Positions 41,518 through 50,399 of a stretch of DNA of 64,000 nt are shown in pieces. A program made the translations under genes and the position numbers. The notes below the pieces were generated by a model. The model was not told the origin of the DNA, searched no databases, and saw nothing but the letters and a program-made list of their open reading frames with translations. Positions within the stretch are counted from its first letter, which is position 1; the number at the start of each line of letters is the position of its first letter. Source of the DNA: DATATV01 sp036268615 (GTDB lineage: Bacteria; Actinomycetota; Actinomycetes; Mycobacteriales; Pseudonocardiaceae); contig DATATV010000064.1 in the NCBI GenBank assembly GCA_036268615.1, positions 1-64,000 on the forward strand, written 5' to 3'.

Positions 41518-42054
41518 TCAGGTCCGGTCGGCAACGAGGTCCAGCCGCAGTTCGAGATAGCGGCCGGCCATGCCCTTCATCGCGGTGAGCCCGAACTCGT
41601 ACCGGTCGATCCGGCTGGTGGCCCGCAGCCGAAGCCGGGAGCCGTCCGGCTGGGCCGCGTCCACCCGCACGTCCAGCGGGCAGGACCGCCCGCACACCGT
41701 CAGCAGTCCGCGCAGGACCCAGCGCCCGTCGACCTCCACCAGCGCCGTCGAGGCGAAGCTGAGGTCCGGGTACTGCTCCACGTCCAGGTAGCGCGCCGAG
41801 CGCACCGCGGTGTCCCGGGTGGCATTGCCGGTGTCGACCGTCATCGCCACGATCGAGGCCCGCGCCGAGGACTGCTCGATCTGTTCGGCGACGCGGATAC
41901 CGGCCTCGCGGAGCTGGAAGGTCCCGCGGACCGGAGCGAGGCCGAACAGGTGTCGAGTGGTGAACGAGATGGTGGACCGCGACCGGTCGACGGCGTAGTC
42001 GCCGGCGGCCGGAATCGTGACGACATTCAGGTCAGTGCTCAGATCGGTGTTCAT
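41518..42054 (-). CDS. YceI-family protein
   Basis: About 178 residues from the ATG at 42054. The YceI lipocalin-like barrel begins DYAVDRSRSTISFTTRHLFG, then VRGTFQLREAGIRV, ARYLDVEQYPDLSFAST, and RLRLRATSRIDRYEFGL near the end. Members bind isoprenoid lipids or are induced by stress. No Sec signal is seen from this start. ATG codons at 42066 and 42156 are also in frame; the longest would add a hydrophobic stretch (AAVVLLAAAARSL), and the choice is uncertain because no good ribosome site is visible. Confidence 0.85.
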   Translation of the reverse strand: MNTDLSTDLNVVTIPAAGDYAVDRSRSTISFTTRHLFGLAPVRGTFQLREAGIRVAEQIEQSSARASIVAMTVDTGNATRDTAVRSARYLDVEQYPDLSFASTALVEVDGRWVLRGLLTVCGRSCPLDVRVDAAQPDGSRLRLRATSRIDRYEFGLTAMKGMAGRYLELRLDLVADRT

Positions 42055-42238
42055 TTGGCTGTCCATTTCGGTGCGTGAGTAGGTCAGGCTGCGCGCCGCG
42101 GCGGCCAGCAGCACCACAGCGGCCGGCTGGATGGACGACGACAGCGCGATGTTCATGGCGATCAGCGTGCTGGCCGACGCCCCTTCCGCGCATCAGCACG
42201 ACGGTCATGGCGGGGCCGACCTGAGTGGACCGTGATGT

Positions 42239-42280
42239 CGACTTAAGTCGCTGTTGGCCTCCGCCGAGCCGCCCTACCCT
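42239..42280 (+). promoter_or_regulatory. Promoter and palindrome for the HK/RR pair
   Basis: CGACTTAAGTCG (42239-42250) is a perfect 12-bp palindrome. It is followed by TTGGCC (42254-42259) and TACCCT (42275-42280), a good -10, 6 nt before the GTG at 42287, so a leaderless transcript is likely. The palindrome is well placed for a response regulator that autoactivates. Confidence 0.55.
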
Positions 42281-42286
42281 GTCGAC

Positions 42287-43423
42287 GTGCGCAGCCTGCT
42301 GTTCTGCCGAACGCAAGGGTTCATGTTGACCCTTGTCGCGGCCGCGTGCGTCGCCGCGACCGTGGTGGGCGAACGCTCGTCCGGCGTCGGTGGCCCGATG
42401 TTCGTGCTGGACCTCGCGCTCGGTGTGCTGGGCTGTTGCCTGGTGCCGCTGATGCCCCGCTGGCCGGTCGCCGTCGCGCTGGTGCTCGCCGCGTTCGCCG
42501 CGGTGGCCCCGACCGCCACCCCACCAGCCACCATCGGTGTCCTGCAGGTCGCCGGCCGGCGCCCGCTGCCGGTGGCCATCGGGGTCGCGCTGGTCGGGAC
42601 CGCGGCGCACGCGGTGCGCGACGTGTGGCGGCCGCAGGCCGGGCTGTCCTACAGCTGGTGGCTGCTGCTCGTGGTCGTCGCCCACGCCGCGCTGGTCGGC
42701 TTCGGCGCGCTGACCCAGGCACGTGCCGCGCTGATCGCCTCGCTCTACGAACGCGCCCGCCGTGCCGAGGCCGAACAGGGACGCCGGATCGCCGAGGCCA
42801 GGGCCGCCGAGCGAACCCTGATCGCGCGCGAGATGCACGACGTGCTCGCCCACCGGCTCTCCCTGCTGGCCACCTACGCCGGGGCGCTGGAGTACCGCCC
42901 CGATATGGCGCCCGAGCAGTTCTCCCGAGGTGCCGGGGTGATCCGGGCGACCGTGCACGACGCCCTCAACGAACTCCGCGACGTGATCGCGCTGCTGCGT
43001 GAGGAGACTCCGACCGACGGCGTCGAACGCCCGGTGCCCGCACTCGCCGACCTGCCCGCGCTGGTCGAGGAGTCCCGGGCGGTGGGCACGCCGATCGAGC
43101 TGCGGGACGCGCTGACCAACCCGACCGCGCTGCCCGGACCCGCCGGCCGCACCGCCTATCGGGTCGTGCAGGAGGCGCTCACCAACGCCCGAAAGCACGC
43201 CCCCGGACAGCCGGTCAGCATCGCGCTGGACGGCACCCCCGGGAAGCGCCTGGTGATCGACGTGTGCAACCCGCTCAACGGCGCCGGGGGGTCGTCGATC
43301 CCGGGCGCCGGCACCGGACTGGTGGGGTTGACCGAGCGGGTGCGGCTGGCCGGCGGCCAACTCGACCATCAGGCGGTTTCCGGTGAGTTCCGACTGCACG
43401 CGTGGCTACCCTGGCCGGCATGA
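42287..43423 (+). CDS. Membrane sensor histidine kinase, DesK/NarL-partner type
   Basis: 378 residues: four to five N-terminal membrane helices (MLTLVAAACVAATVVG through WWLLLVVVAHAALVGFGAL, about 10-145), a short coiled coil, HisKA_3 helix with IAREMHDVLAHRLSLL (phosphoacceptor His near 184) and a HATPase domain with VVQEALTNARKHAPG and GTGLVGLTERV. The start is the GTG at 42287, directly after a -10-like element. The 3' end overlaps the response regulator start (ATGA). The pair resembles actinobacterial systems that regulate adjacent ABC exporters, but no exporter follows here. Confidence 0.9.
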   Translation: MRSLLFCRTQGFMLTLVAAACVAATVVGERSSGVGGPMFVLDLALGVLGCCLVPLMPRWPVAVALVLAAFAAVAPTATPPATIGVLQVAGRRPLPVAIGVALVGTAAHAVRDVWRPQAGLSYSWWLLLVVVAHAALVGFGALTQARAALIASLYERARRAEAEQGRRIAEARAAERTLIAREMHDVLAHRLSLLATYAGALEYRPDMAPEQFSRGAGVIRATVHDALNELRDVIALLREETPTDGVERPVPALADLPALVEESRAVGTPIELRDALTNPTALPGPAGRTAYRVVQEALTNARKHAPGQPVSIALDGTPGKRLVIDVCNPLNGAGGSSIPGAGTGLVGLTERVRLAGGQLDHQAVSGEFRLHAWLPWPA

Positions 43424-44073
43424 TCGACCAGGTGCGGGTGCTCATCGTCGACGACGACGCGCTGGTGCGCGCCGGGCTGACCCTGATGCTGGACGGCGCG
43501 GACGGCATCTCGGTGGTCGGCGAGGCCAGCGACGGCGATCAGGTTCCGGCCATGCTGGACGCCCATCCAGTTGACGTTGTGCTGATGGACATCCGAATGG
43601 CTCGGGTGAACGGAATCACCGCCACCCAACGGGTTCGGTGCCGGCCGCAGCCGCCTGAGGTCATCGTGCTGACCACCTTCGACACCGACCAGAATGTGCT
43701 GCATGCCCTGCGTGCCGGGGCAAGCGGGTTCCTGCTCAAGGATTCGCCGCCTACCGAGATCGCGCTGGCCATCCGGCGGGTGGCGGGTGGGGACCCGATT
43801 CTGTCACCCGGGATCACCCGGCGGCTGATGGAGCGGGCCGCTACCGAGGCCGGCGCGCACGAGTCGGCTACCGACGCGCTGAGCTCGTTGAGTCCTCGGG
43901 AGCTGGCGGTTGCTGTTGCTGTCGGACAGGGGAAGAGCAATGCCGACATCGCCGCCGAGTTGTATTTGAGCGTGGCCACGGTCAAGGCTCATATCACTCG
44001 GATTCTGATGAAGTCGGGGTTGGGGAATCGGACGCAGATCGCGTTGTTGGTGCATGATGCCGGGTTGTGTTGA
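43420..44073 (+). CDS. LuxR-family response regulator, partner of the preceding kinase
   Basis: 217 residues: receiver with D11-D13, phosphoacceptor D57 (VVLMDIRMA) and K near 109 (FLLKDSPP), then a LuxR helix-turn-helix (LSPRELAVAVAVGQGKSNAD, then ELYLSVATVKAHITRILMKS). ATG at 43420 overlaps the kinase stop by 4 nt. From about 43850 onward wobble bases shift from C to T/G, similar to the change seen near 34.2 kb, which is unusual in this window. Confidence 0.92.
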   Translation: MIDQVRVLIVDDDALVRAGLTLMLDGADGISVVGEASDGDQVPAMLDAHPVDVVLMDIRMARVNGITATQRVRCRPQPPEVIVLTTFDTDQNVLHALRAGASGFLLKDSPPTEIALAIRRVAGGDPILSPGITRRLMERAATEAGAHESATDALSSLSPRELAVAVAVGQGKSNADIAAELYLSVATVKAHITRILMKSGLGNRTQIALLVHDAGLC

Positions 44074-44120
44074 TATTCGGGTGTGTGTGAATCCTGAAGG
44101 TTGTCCCGCAACACACCGCG

Positions 44121-44750
44121 CTATCCCGTGTTGGCGCGCCGGGCTGTGCTGAACCGGCGCTGGTAGGCCGCCGGGCTGGTGGACAGGTTTCTCACGAACA
44201 CCCGTCGCAGGCTTTCGTAACTGGGGAACCCGGCGAGGGTCGCGGCCTGGGTCGCCGTGTGCCCCTGGTCGAGCAATGCCCTGGCCAGGTCCAGGCGGAT
44301 GTCCTCCACGTACCGGGCCGGCGTTGTGGACAGTTCGTCGCGGAAGAGCCGGGTGAGCTGTCGGGTGCTCACGTTGAGGTGTTGCGCGAGCTTCCCCAGC
44401 GAGTAGTCACCCCCGGGGTTCGCCGTCACCAGGTCGGTGACCTTGCGGAGCGCCGCCGAGCGGGGCGACCGCCCGCGCAACGGTGCCGAGAACTGGGACT
44501 GGCCGCCCGCGCGCTGCATGTGGACGACCAGGGCGCGGGCGACGTCCCTCGCCACTTCGGACCCGTGGTCGTCCTCGACGAGCGCGAGAGCCAGGTCGAT
44601 GCCGGCGGTCACCCCGGCCGACGTGTAGGTGCAGCCATCGCGGACGTAGATCGCATCGGGGTCCACCCGGCACGTCGGACACCGGGCGGCGAGTTCGTGC
44701 GCCGGGGTGCTGTCGTTGGGCGCGGCACTGCACGCCGGCTGGCGCAGCAC
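44121..44750 (-). pseudogene. GlxA-type AraC regulator lacking its N-terminal DJ-1/PfpI half
   Basis: The 209 residues match only the second half of GlxA regulators: the end of the DJ-1/PfpI domain (VDPDAIYVRDGCTYTSAGVT, AGIDLALALVEDDHG, GGQSQFS) followed by the double AraC helix-turn-helix (LGKLAQHLNVSTRQLTRLFR, AATLAGFPSYESLRRVF). Full-length proteins have about 310-330 residues. Upstream the frame stays open for about 70 nt without DJ-1 sequence and then meets a TAG near 44823, next to another gene. So about 100 residues are missing. The DNA-binding part is intact and a GTG at 44750 could still start a short regulator; decay is more likely. Confidence 0.7.
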
Positions 44751-44822
44751 CCGGACGCACGTGCAGCGTTCGGGAAACAGCCAGCGAAAGGCCTGGCTGC
44801 CGGCGTCCGACCCGTACCGCGG

Positions 44823-45113
44823 CTAACGGCCGGGGTCGTTGGGGTGCGGGGACAGTGGCGTCACCGTGTCGTGCCGCCAGACCCGCAGCGGCATCGAGGC
44901 GAGCACCTGCTCCAACTGGTCCGCGTCCCCGGCGCTGAACAGTCCCCAGGTGCGCCACTCGCCGGGGCCCAGCGGCGGGCGCCACAGCCGCAGCAGGCTG
45001 CCCTGCGCGGCCAGGTCCGCGGAGTGCGCGGCCTCCCGGGCCCGGATCTCGGCCACGGCCTCCTCGGTCGTGCCGGCTGGAACCGTGGTCACCATGTCGA
45101 CCAGGAACTCCAT
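44823..45113 (-). CDS. Muconolactone isomerase-like (dimeric alpha/beta barrel) protein
   Basis: 96 residues: MEFLVDMVTTVPAGTTEEAVAEIRAREAA followed (in the middle) by GSLLRLWRPPLGPGEWRTWG and AGDADQLEQVLASMPL, the muconolactone delta-isomerase (MIase) fold. In the beta-ketoadipate pathway it converts muconolactone to its enol-lactone, but small stand-alone relatives have other or unknown roles, and no aromatic-degradation genes are adjacent. The ATG at 45113 has GGAGG 7 nt upstream. Confidence 0.82.
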   Translation of the reverse strand: MEFLVDMVTTVPAGTTEEAVAEIRAREAAHSADLAAQGSLLRLWRPPLGPGEWRTWGLFSAGDADQLEQVLASMPLRVWRHDTVTPLSPHPNDPGR

Positions 45114-45198
45114 TCGGTGCCTCCGCCTCACCTCGTGCCCGATCTCGGAACATTAACGCGTGGACGAACCGGCGGCCCGAGCTGAGTAGAGTCGGCTG

Positions 45199-45846
45199 GT
45201 GCCTGCTGAGCAGCCGGACCCGCATGCCGCGTGGAACACGTGGCGGCTGGACGTGTTCGGTAGTCCGTATCTGGTCTGGCACGACGGGCCGGACTTCGAC
45301 CGGCTGCTCGCGCTGGGTGCGGCAGATCCCGTTGGGGTGGAAAGCATGCTGGCCGCGGGTCTGGCGGCGCAGGACCCGCTGGCCGCCCAGTCGATCGCCG
45401 CGCTGGCGGACGCCCGGATCGCGCCGGCAGGTGCGGCGGCGATGTTGGCCGGGATGACTGCGACCGGAGCCTTGCTGATCGGGGTGGCCCAGGCCCGGTT
45501 CGCGCTGACCGGGGACCAGTCCGCGGCCGAGTCGATCGTCTCGGTGCTCCTGTCGGACGAGCACTGGGGTGTGCGGCTGGACGCGGCCAGGGCGCTCGCC
45601 GACTTCGTCCCGACGCCCGCGCTGATCCGCGCTCTCGGCGAAGCGGTGTGTGACCGCGAGTACCTGGTCCGCTATCACGCCGCGAACACCCTGCTGCGCT
45701 ATGCCGGGAAGGTTCCGGACATCAGCACCCGACCGAAACTCTTCGCCAAGATCACCCGGCCGGACAAGGGAAAGCCGTCCAAGACCGACCGCGCCGGCTG
45801 GCAGTCCGTCGCCGAGAAGTTGACGGCGAAGCTGCGGTCTCGATAA
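45199..45846 (+). CDS. HEAT-repeat-like protein
   Basis: 215 residues, mostly helical. Internal helix pairs of HEAT type (ESIVSVLLSDEHWGVRLDAARALADF and YLVRYHAANTLLRYAG, in segments) occupy about 105-175, and the C-terminus is basic (FAKITRPDKGKPSKTDRAGW). No catalytic residues are apparent; such proteins act as scaffolds, phycobilin-lyase-like partners or immunity-type binders. GTG start; next gene is 37 bp downstream on the same strand. Confidence 0.72.
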   Translation: MPAEQPDPHAAWNTWRLDVFGSPYLVWHDGPDFDRLLALGAADPVGVESMLAAGLAAQDPLAAQSIAALADARIAPAGAAAMLAGMTATGALLIGVAQARFALTGDQSAAESIVSVLLSDEHWGVRLDAARALADFVPTPALIRALGEAVCDREYLVRYHAANTLLRYAGKVPDISTRPKLFAKITRPDKGKPSKTDRAGWQSVAEKLTAKLRSR

Positions 45847-45882
45847 CCGGCGGCTGTCAGACCGCCGGGAGATACTCCGGTC

Positions 45883-46221
45883 ATGGCCTACGACCACGAG
45901 CTGGCGGACCGTCTCCGTGAGCTGCTCGCCACCGAGCAGGACGTGCTGGAGCAGCCGATGTTCGGCGGGCTGGCTTTTCTGATCAGCGGCAACATGTCCG
46001 TGTCCGCGAGCGGCCGGGGCGGCTTGTTGGTCCGGGTGCACCCGGATGACACCGACACCCTGGTCGACGACAAGCGGGTGCGGCTGATGGTGATGGGCGG
46101 TCGGCGGATGCGCGGCTGGCTGCACGTCGAGACGACGGCCGAGGACGACGAGCTCGAACAGTGGGTGGCGCGCGGTGTCACCTTCGCCCGGTCACTGCCC
46201 GCCAAGTCCGCCCGTCGCTGA
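45883..46221 (+). CDS. TfoX N-terminal domain protein
   Basis: 112 residues: MAYDHELADRLRELL, then EQPMFGGLAFLISGNMSVSA, GGLLVRVHPDDTDTL and MRGWLHVETTAEDDELEQWV (in segments). This is the TfoX-N/YjhX-like domain found as a stand-alone protein in actinobacteria; the enterobacterial TfoX fusion controls competence, but single-domain forms have no proven role. ATG start, 37 bp after the HEAT-like gene, so they may be co-transcribed. Confidence 0.85.
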   Translation: MAYDHELADRLRELLATEQDVLEQPMFGGLAFLISGNMSVSASGRGGLLVRVHPDDTDTLVDDKRVRLMVMGGRRMRGWLHVETTAEDDELEQWVARGVTFARSLPAKSARR

Positions 46222-46290
46222 CAGCCGAACTCTGTCGGCGCTCGGGATTATCATGACCGCCCGAGAGGCCGCACGTCCCAGGGAGCCGCG

Positions 46291-46845
46291 ATGACCACGC
46301 TCGACAACCGACCCAACAGCGCCCTGCTCGTCATCGACGTGCAGAACGGCGTCCTCGCCGGGGCACACGAGCGGGACGCCGTCGTCGCGAACATCGGCGC
46401 GTTGGTCGACAAGGCACGTGCCGCCGACGTCGACGTGGTCTGGGTCCAGCACAACAGCGACGAACTGGCCACCGGCAGCGACAACTGGCAGTACGTGCCC
46501 GAGCTGTCCCGGCGCGACTCCGAACCGTTGGTACAGAAGGCGTACGGCGACTCGTTCGAGGAGACCGAGCTGGAGTCGGTACTCGCCGAGCGCGGCGTCG
46601 GCCGACTGTTCGTCTCCGGTGCGCAGACCGACGAGTGCATCCGTTCGACGCTGCACGGGGCGATCGTCCGTGGTTACGACGCGACCCTGGTCGGCGACGC
46701 GCACACCACCGAGGACCTGTCCTCGTTCGGCGCGCCCACGCCCGACAAGGTCATCGCGCACACGAACCTGTACTGGCGGTACCACACCGCGCCCGGCCGG
46801 ACGGCCGGCACGGTCACCACCGCCGAGGTCGACTTCGGCAGCTGA
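46291..46845 (+). CDS. Isochorismatase-family cysteine hydrolase
   Basis: 184 residues with the full catalytic set of the family: D16 in ALLVIDVQNG, K83 in LVQKAYGDSFE and nucleophile C116 in SGAQTDECIRSTLHGA. Members hydrolyse isochorismate, nicotinamide or related amides; the substrate of this one is not indicated. ATG start. Its stop codon directly abuts the stop of the convergent MBL-fold gene, so the ends touch without overlap. Confidence 0.9.
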   Translation: MTTLDNRPNSALLVIDVQNGVLAGAHERDAVVANIGALVDKARAADVDVVWVQHNSDELATGSDNWQYVPELSRRDSEPLVQKAYGDSFEETELESVLAERGVGRLFVSGAQTDECIRSTLHGAIVRGYDATLVGDAHTTEDLSSFGAPTPDKVIAHTNLYWRYHTAPGRTAGTVTTAEVDFGS

Positions 46846-47739
46846 TCAGGGCTGGTGCTCGGCGCACAGGCAGCTGACGCCCTTGTCGATCCACTCCCGG
46901 CCCGCCCAGTCCGGGTGGCGCCGGAGCAGGACCTCGGTGACCTCCTCCACCACGGTCTGCTCGCTCATCGCCGAATCGCGCCGCGTCCACGTCTCGTCCC
47001 GCAGCAGCGCCAGATAGTCGCGCACGTCGGTCAGCAGTTGCGGCCCACCGAGGTCACCGTGGCCGGGCACGACCACCCGCGGACGCTGCTCCGCCAGCCG
47101 GTCCATGACGGCCAGCCAGCGGATTCCCGACACGTCGGTGTCGTGCGGCGGGAACCACGGGAAGATCGCGAACTGCCCCGTTTCCACCAGATCACCGGTG
47201 AACAGCACGTCCTCGTCGGGCACCGAGACCACCTGATCGCCCTTGCTGTGCCCGCGACCCGTGGCCCGCAGCCGAACCACCCGGCCACCCAGGTCGAGGT
47301 CGTACTCCTGGTCGTAGACGACGTCCGGCCGGGCGAGTTCGACGCCGGCCAACTCGTGGGCGACCGTGGCACCCAGGCCCTTGAACATCTCCAGGTAACC
47401 CGGGCCCTTCAGCCGGAGGTCGTCGGCCTGGGCCTGGTTGAGCAGAAACGTCGCCTCGGTGGCGAACGTCCTGGCGCCGAACGCGTGCTCCGGATGGAAA
47501 TGCGTCGTGGTGAGGTACAGGCGGCGTCCGTTCGCGTGGTCCAGCGCGAACTTCAGCACGTTCTCGGCGTTGCGCGGGCCCATTCCGGTCTCGACGACCA
47601 GAACCGAGTCCCGACCGCCGATGACGGCGATGTTGGGCACCAGCGACACTCCCCGGTTCGGAATGACCACCAGGTCGCGGCCGACTTCCCGCGCGTCGCC
47701 GACGTGCACGATCGGCGCGGGTATTTCCTGTTCCGCCAT
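46846..47739 (-). CDS. MBL-fold metallo-hydrolase
   Basis: 297 residues. The metallo-beta-lactamase signature appears as TTTHFHPEHAFG (H-x-H-x-x-H with Glu in place of the usual Asp before the last His), later GRGHSKGDQVVSV, LFTGDLVETG and VVPGHGDLGG. These give most zinc ligands; the D-to-E change could alter metal use. ATG at 47739 with GAGGAG 6 nt upstream. Divergent from a LysR gene; the 127-bp spacer has a LysR-type dyad, so LysR probably controls this hydrolase. Confidence 0.88.
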   Translation of the reverse strand: MAEQEIPAPIVHVGDAREVGRDLVVIPNRGVSLVPNIAVIGGRDSVLVVETGMGPRNAENVLKFALDHANGRRLYLTTTHFHPEHAFGARTFATEATFLLNQAQADDLRLKGPGYLEMFKGLGATVAHELAGVELARPDVVYDQEYDLDLGGRVVRLRATGRGHSKGDQVVSVPDEDVLFTGDLVETGQFAIFPWFPPHDTDVSGIRWLAVMDRLAEQRPRVVVPGHGDLGGPQLLTDVRDYLALLRDETWTRRDSAMSEQTVVEEVTEVLLRRHPDWAGREWIDKGVSCLCAEHQP

Positions 47740-47838
47740 CCATTTCTCCTCAAGAATCGCGACGACGCGACAGATCGCGTCGGTAGCTCCGAGTCCAGCG
47801 CGGGAATCGGCCGGTGTCCAACACCGAATCCGTTCTCC

Positions 47839-47857
47839 CGATACCGTGCGGGTATCG
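47839..47857. promoter_or_regulatory. LysR-type operator
   Basis: CGATACC-gtgcg-GGTATCG is a perfect 7-bp inverted repeat with a T-N11-A core, the standard LysR binding pattern, 9 bp before the LysR start and 99 bp upstream of the divergent MBL gene. Confidence 0.75.
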
Positions 47858-47866
47858 TCGCCGGGG

Positions 47867-48724
47867 ATGGACCTACGCACGCTCAACTACTTCGTCGCGG
47901 TCGCCGAGGAACTGCACTTCGGCCGGGCCGCCACGCGGCTGCACCTGACCCAACCGCCGCTGAGCCGGGCGATCAAGCAGTTGGAGACCGAGTTGGGCTG
48001 CTTGCTGTTGCGGCGCTCCCCCGCAGGCGTGGCCCTGACGCCGGCCGGGACCACGCTCTATGACGAGGCGAAGACCCTGTTGGCCCGGGCCGATCAGGTC
48101 CGCGCCCGGGTCGCGGCCGCGGCCGGCGCGGACACCGTCACCGTCGGCACGCTCGCCGAGCTGGCCGACGCGCGACTCGTCACCGTGTTCCGGGACCGCC
48201 ATCCCGGGGTCAACGTCCGTATCCGCGAGGCCGATCTGACCGACCCGACCGTCGGACTGCGGGCCGGCCTGGTGGACGTCGCCCTGACCAGGGCGCCGTT
48301 CGACGACACCGGCATCGTCACCCGGGTGCTGCGCACCGACCCGATCGGCGTGGTGCTGCGCACCGACGATCCGCTGGCCGGCTGCGACTGCCTGGGCTTC
48401 GACGACCTCGCCGACCGCCGCTGTGTGCAACTGCCCGAGGGCACCGACCCGGTGTGGCGGGCATTCTGGAACGGGCCCGCGGACGGCAGCCGGCATCGGG
48501 ACGGCCCGGTCGTGCGCACCGTCCACGAGTGCGTCCAGTCCGTTCTCTGGAACGGCGCCGTCGGGCTGACGCCGATGATCGACACCCTGCCCGAGGGGCT
48601 GATCTCGGTGCCACTGAACGACATGCCGCCCAGCCGCCTCGTTGTCGCCTGGGCCGGTGGGAATCCGAGTCCGCTGGTCCGGTCGTTCGTCCAGATCGCC
48701 GCCGGTCTCTACCGCACGGGCTGA
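47867..48724 (+). CDS. LysR-family transcriptional regulator
   Basis: 285 residues. The N-terminal winged helix is MDLRTLNYFVAVAEELHFGR plus AATRLHLTQPPLSRAIKQLE, then a linker helix and a periplasmic-binding-protein-like effector domain (VTVGTLAELADARLVTVFRD, GLVDVALTRAPF). The ATG at 47867 follows the palindrome closely. It is divergent from the MBL-fold hydrolase gene, its probable target. The effector is unknown. Confidence 0.93.
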   Translation: MDLRTLNYFVAVAEELHFGRAATRLHLTQPPLSRAIKQLETELGCLLLRRSPAGVALTPAGTTLYDEAKTLLARADQVRARVAAAAGADTVTVGTLAELADARLVTVFRDRHPGVNVRIREADLTDPTVGLRAGLVDVALTRAPFDDTGIVTRVLRTDPIGVVLRTDDPLAGCDCLGFDDLADRRCVQLPEGTDPVWRAFWNGPADGSRHRDGPVVRTVHECVQSVLWNGAVGLTPMIDTLPEGLISVPLNDMPPSRLVVAWAGGNPSPLVRSFVQIAAGLYRTG

Positions 48725-48742
48725 GACCTGGTCACCGCGTAC

Positions 48743-49435
48743 TCAGCTGTCGAGGTGTCCGGCGACGGCCGCGGCCCAGTAGCGATAGCCGATTCCGGAG
48801 GGGTGGAAGCCGTCGCGCGCGAAGATGTTCTGGCCGGCCGGCAGGATGTCGGCCGAGCTGAGCCAGCTCGCTCGTGGTCGCCGGGCACAGACCTGTTGGG
48901 AGACCTCGTCGAGGGCGGTCGCCCGCTGGGCCAGGTATCGCCGCAACGTCGTGGGCAGCGACGGAAAAGCCTGGAACGGCGGGACTCCGCACACCACGAC
49001 CCGTTCGGCCCGCGCCAGCAGTTCGTCGACGATGCCGGCGAGATCATCACCCCAGTGCCGGGGAGCTCGCCGGGTGAGCACGTCGTTGACACCGGCGAGC
49101 AGCACCGCGACGTCGAGCTCGCCACCAAGGCGGGGCACGAGTTCGTGCCGGATGCGGTGAGCGGTGGCGCCGTGCTGCCCGACCACCTGCCAACCGACCG
49201 GCTGCCCGGTCCGGGCGGCCAACTCGCGGGCCAGACACCCGCCGAACCCGTCGGCATGACTGTCCACTCCACACCCGGCCGCGGTCGACTCGCCGACAAC
49301 GGCGACGCGCACGAGCTGACCGGACCCGTCCCCCACCGTTCCGACGTCGGGGCCGGCGGCCGCGGGCAGCGACTCGATCGTCGATCGCACCCAGATCCCT
49401 TGCCCGGCGACGATCGGCAGCAACAACGGGTTCAC
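48743..49435 (-). CDS. SGNH/GDSL-type hydrolase
   Basis: 230 residues with SGNH blocks: VRVAVVGESTAAG (nucleophile Ser in a G-E-S variant of GDS), a Gly in block II, VLLAGVNDVL (block III, G-x-N-D) and RDGFHPSGIGY (block V, Asp and His). Family members are esterases, lipases or acetyl-hydrolases. The start is the GTG at 49435, just inside the region downstream of the esterase gene (43-bp gap). No signal peptide: the N-terminus VNPLLLPIVAGQGIWV is hydrophobic but short, so localisation is uncertain. Confidence 0.85.
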   Translation of the reverse strand: MNPLLLPIVAGQGIWVRSTIESLPAAAGPDVGTVGDGSGQLVRVAVVGESTAAGCGVDSHADGFGGCLARELAARTGQPVGWQVVGQHGATAHRIRHELVPRLGGELDVAVLLAGVNDVLTRRAPRHWGDDLAGIVDELLARAERVVVCGVPPFQAFPSLPTTLRRYLAQRATALDEVSQQVCARRPRASWLSSADILPAGQNIFARDGFHPSGIGYRYWAAAVAGHLDS

Positions 49436-49478
49436 GAGGCGATCCGCCCGGCCGCGATGGGGAGGAGAGTCGAAGTAC

Positions 49479-50360
49479 TCAGCGCTTGACCTGCTCCCAG
49501 ATCTGGCGGGACGCACCGATCGGATCGTCCGCTTCGGTCGGCGTGCTGTCCCAGATTCGCGTGCGGCGGCGGGCCAGGTCGAACCGGGGCCAACCGGGAT
49601 CGCCGGTGGCGGCGAAGGCGATCCAGGCCGAGCGGACCCGGTCCGACAGCGCCTCGAAGTCCGCGGGTGGCGGGGTGCCGAGCACGCGGGCGGCGTAGCG
49701 GCTGCTCGGGTTGCCGAAGGTGAACGGGACGTCCACGCCGTGGGCCGCGCCCAGGATCGGGCTCTGCCAGACGAAGTCGTACAGCCAGGTGCGGCCGCCC
49801 GCCCGTGCGTGTGCTTCGGCGACCCAGGTGGTGGGCATCCGCACCAGGGCGTCGGTGAGCATGACCGGGAACGGCTCGGGGTAGGCGGTTCGGTAGGCGC
49901 CGGCCGCGTTCGGCGGGAGGCCCAGCGACACCGCGGCGCCTTCCGGGTCGATGCCGGCCGGGTTCGGCAGCGGGCCCTGGCCTCGGGATTCCTCGTGGGT
50001 GAACCCGCAGATCAGGTCGACGCCCCGGCCCGCGTGAATCGCCGCCCAGGGCGGACCGGTGACCACGTCGCCGTCGACGACCGGGCCGAACGCGGTCAGG
50101 CCGTGTTCGGGTCGGGTCAGCGGCGCGTCCTGGACGGCCAGGATCGCCGCCGGCGCCAGACCGGCGAAACCTTCCCGGGTGGGTGGGGCGGCGCCGAAGG
50201 CGAGGCAGTCGCGTACGCCGTCCCAACCGGCCGGCGGCGCGGGCGGCCGGAAACGCAGCGGTCCTTGGGGAGCTGCGGCGAACGGGATACCGCGAAACGA
50301 AACGACCCCGCTCCGGTCAAGCCCGCGAACCTGGCCGAGGCCAGTTCTCACCACGCTCAC
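49479..50360 (-). pseudogene. Type B carboxylesterase with internal deletion of the catalytic Ser segment
   Basis: 293 residues against the usual 480-500. The N-terminus is normal (VRTGLGQVRGLDRSG, VSFRGIPFAAAPQGPLRFRP, WDGVRDCLAFG), but after about residue 60 the sequence jumps to GLAPAAILAVQDAPL, which in full-length relatives lies roughly 185 residues later. The missing part would contain the oxyanion HGGAF and the nucleophile elbow GESAG. The acid (GFTHEES) and His (GAAHGVDVPFTFG) regions remain. The frame is intact across the junction (about 50165-50185), so a stable but inactive protein is possible. It is not a sequencing frameshift, because the reading frame is preserved. Confidence 0.8.
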
Positions 50361-50399
50361 CGGCAGAGCCTAACGGTGGCCCCGGACACCAACCCGGGG

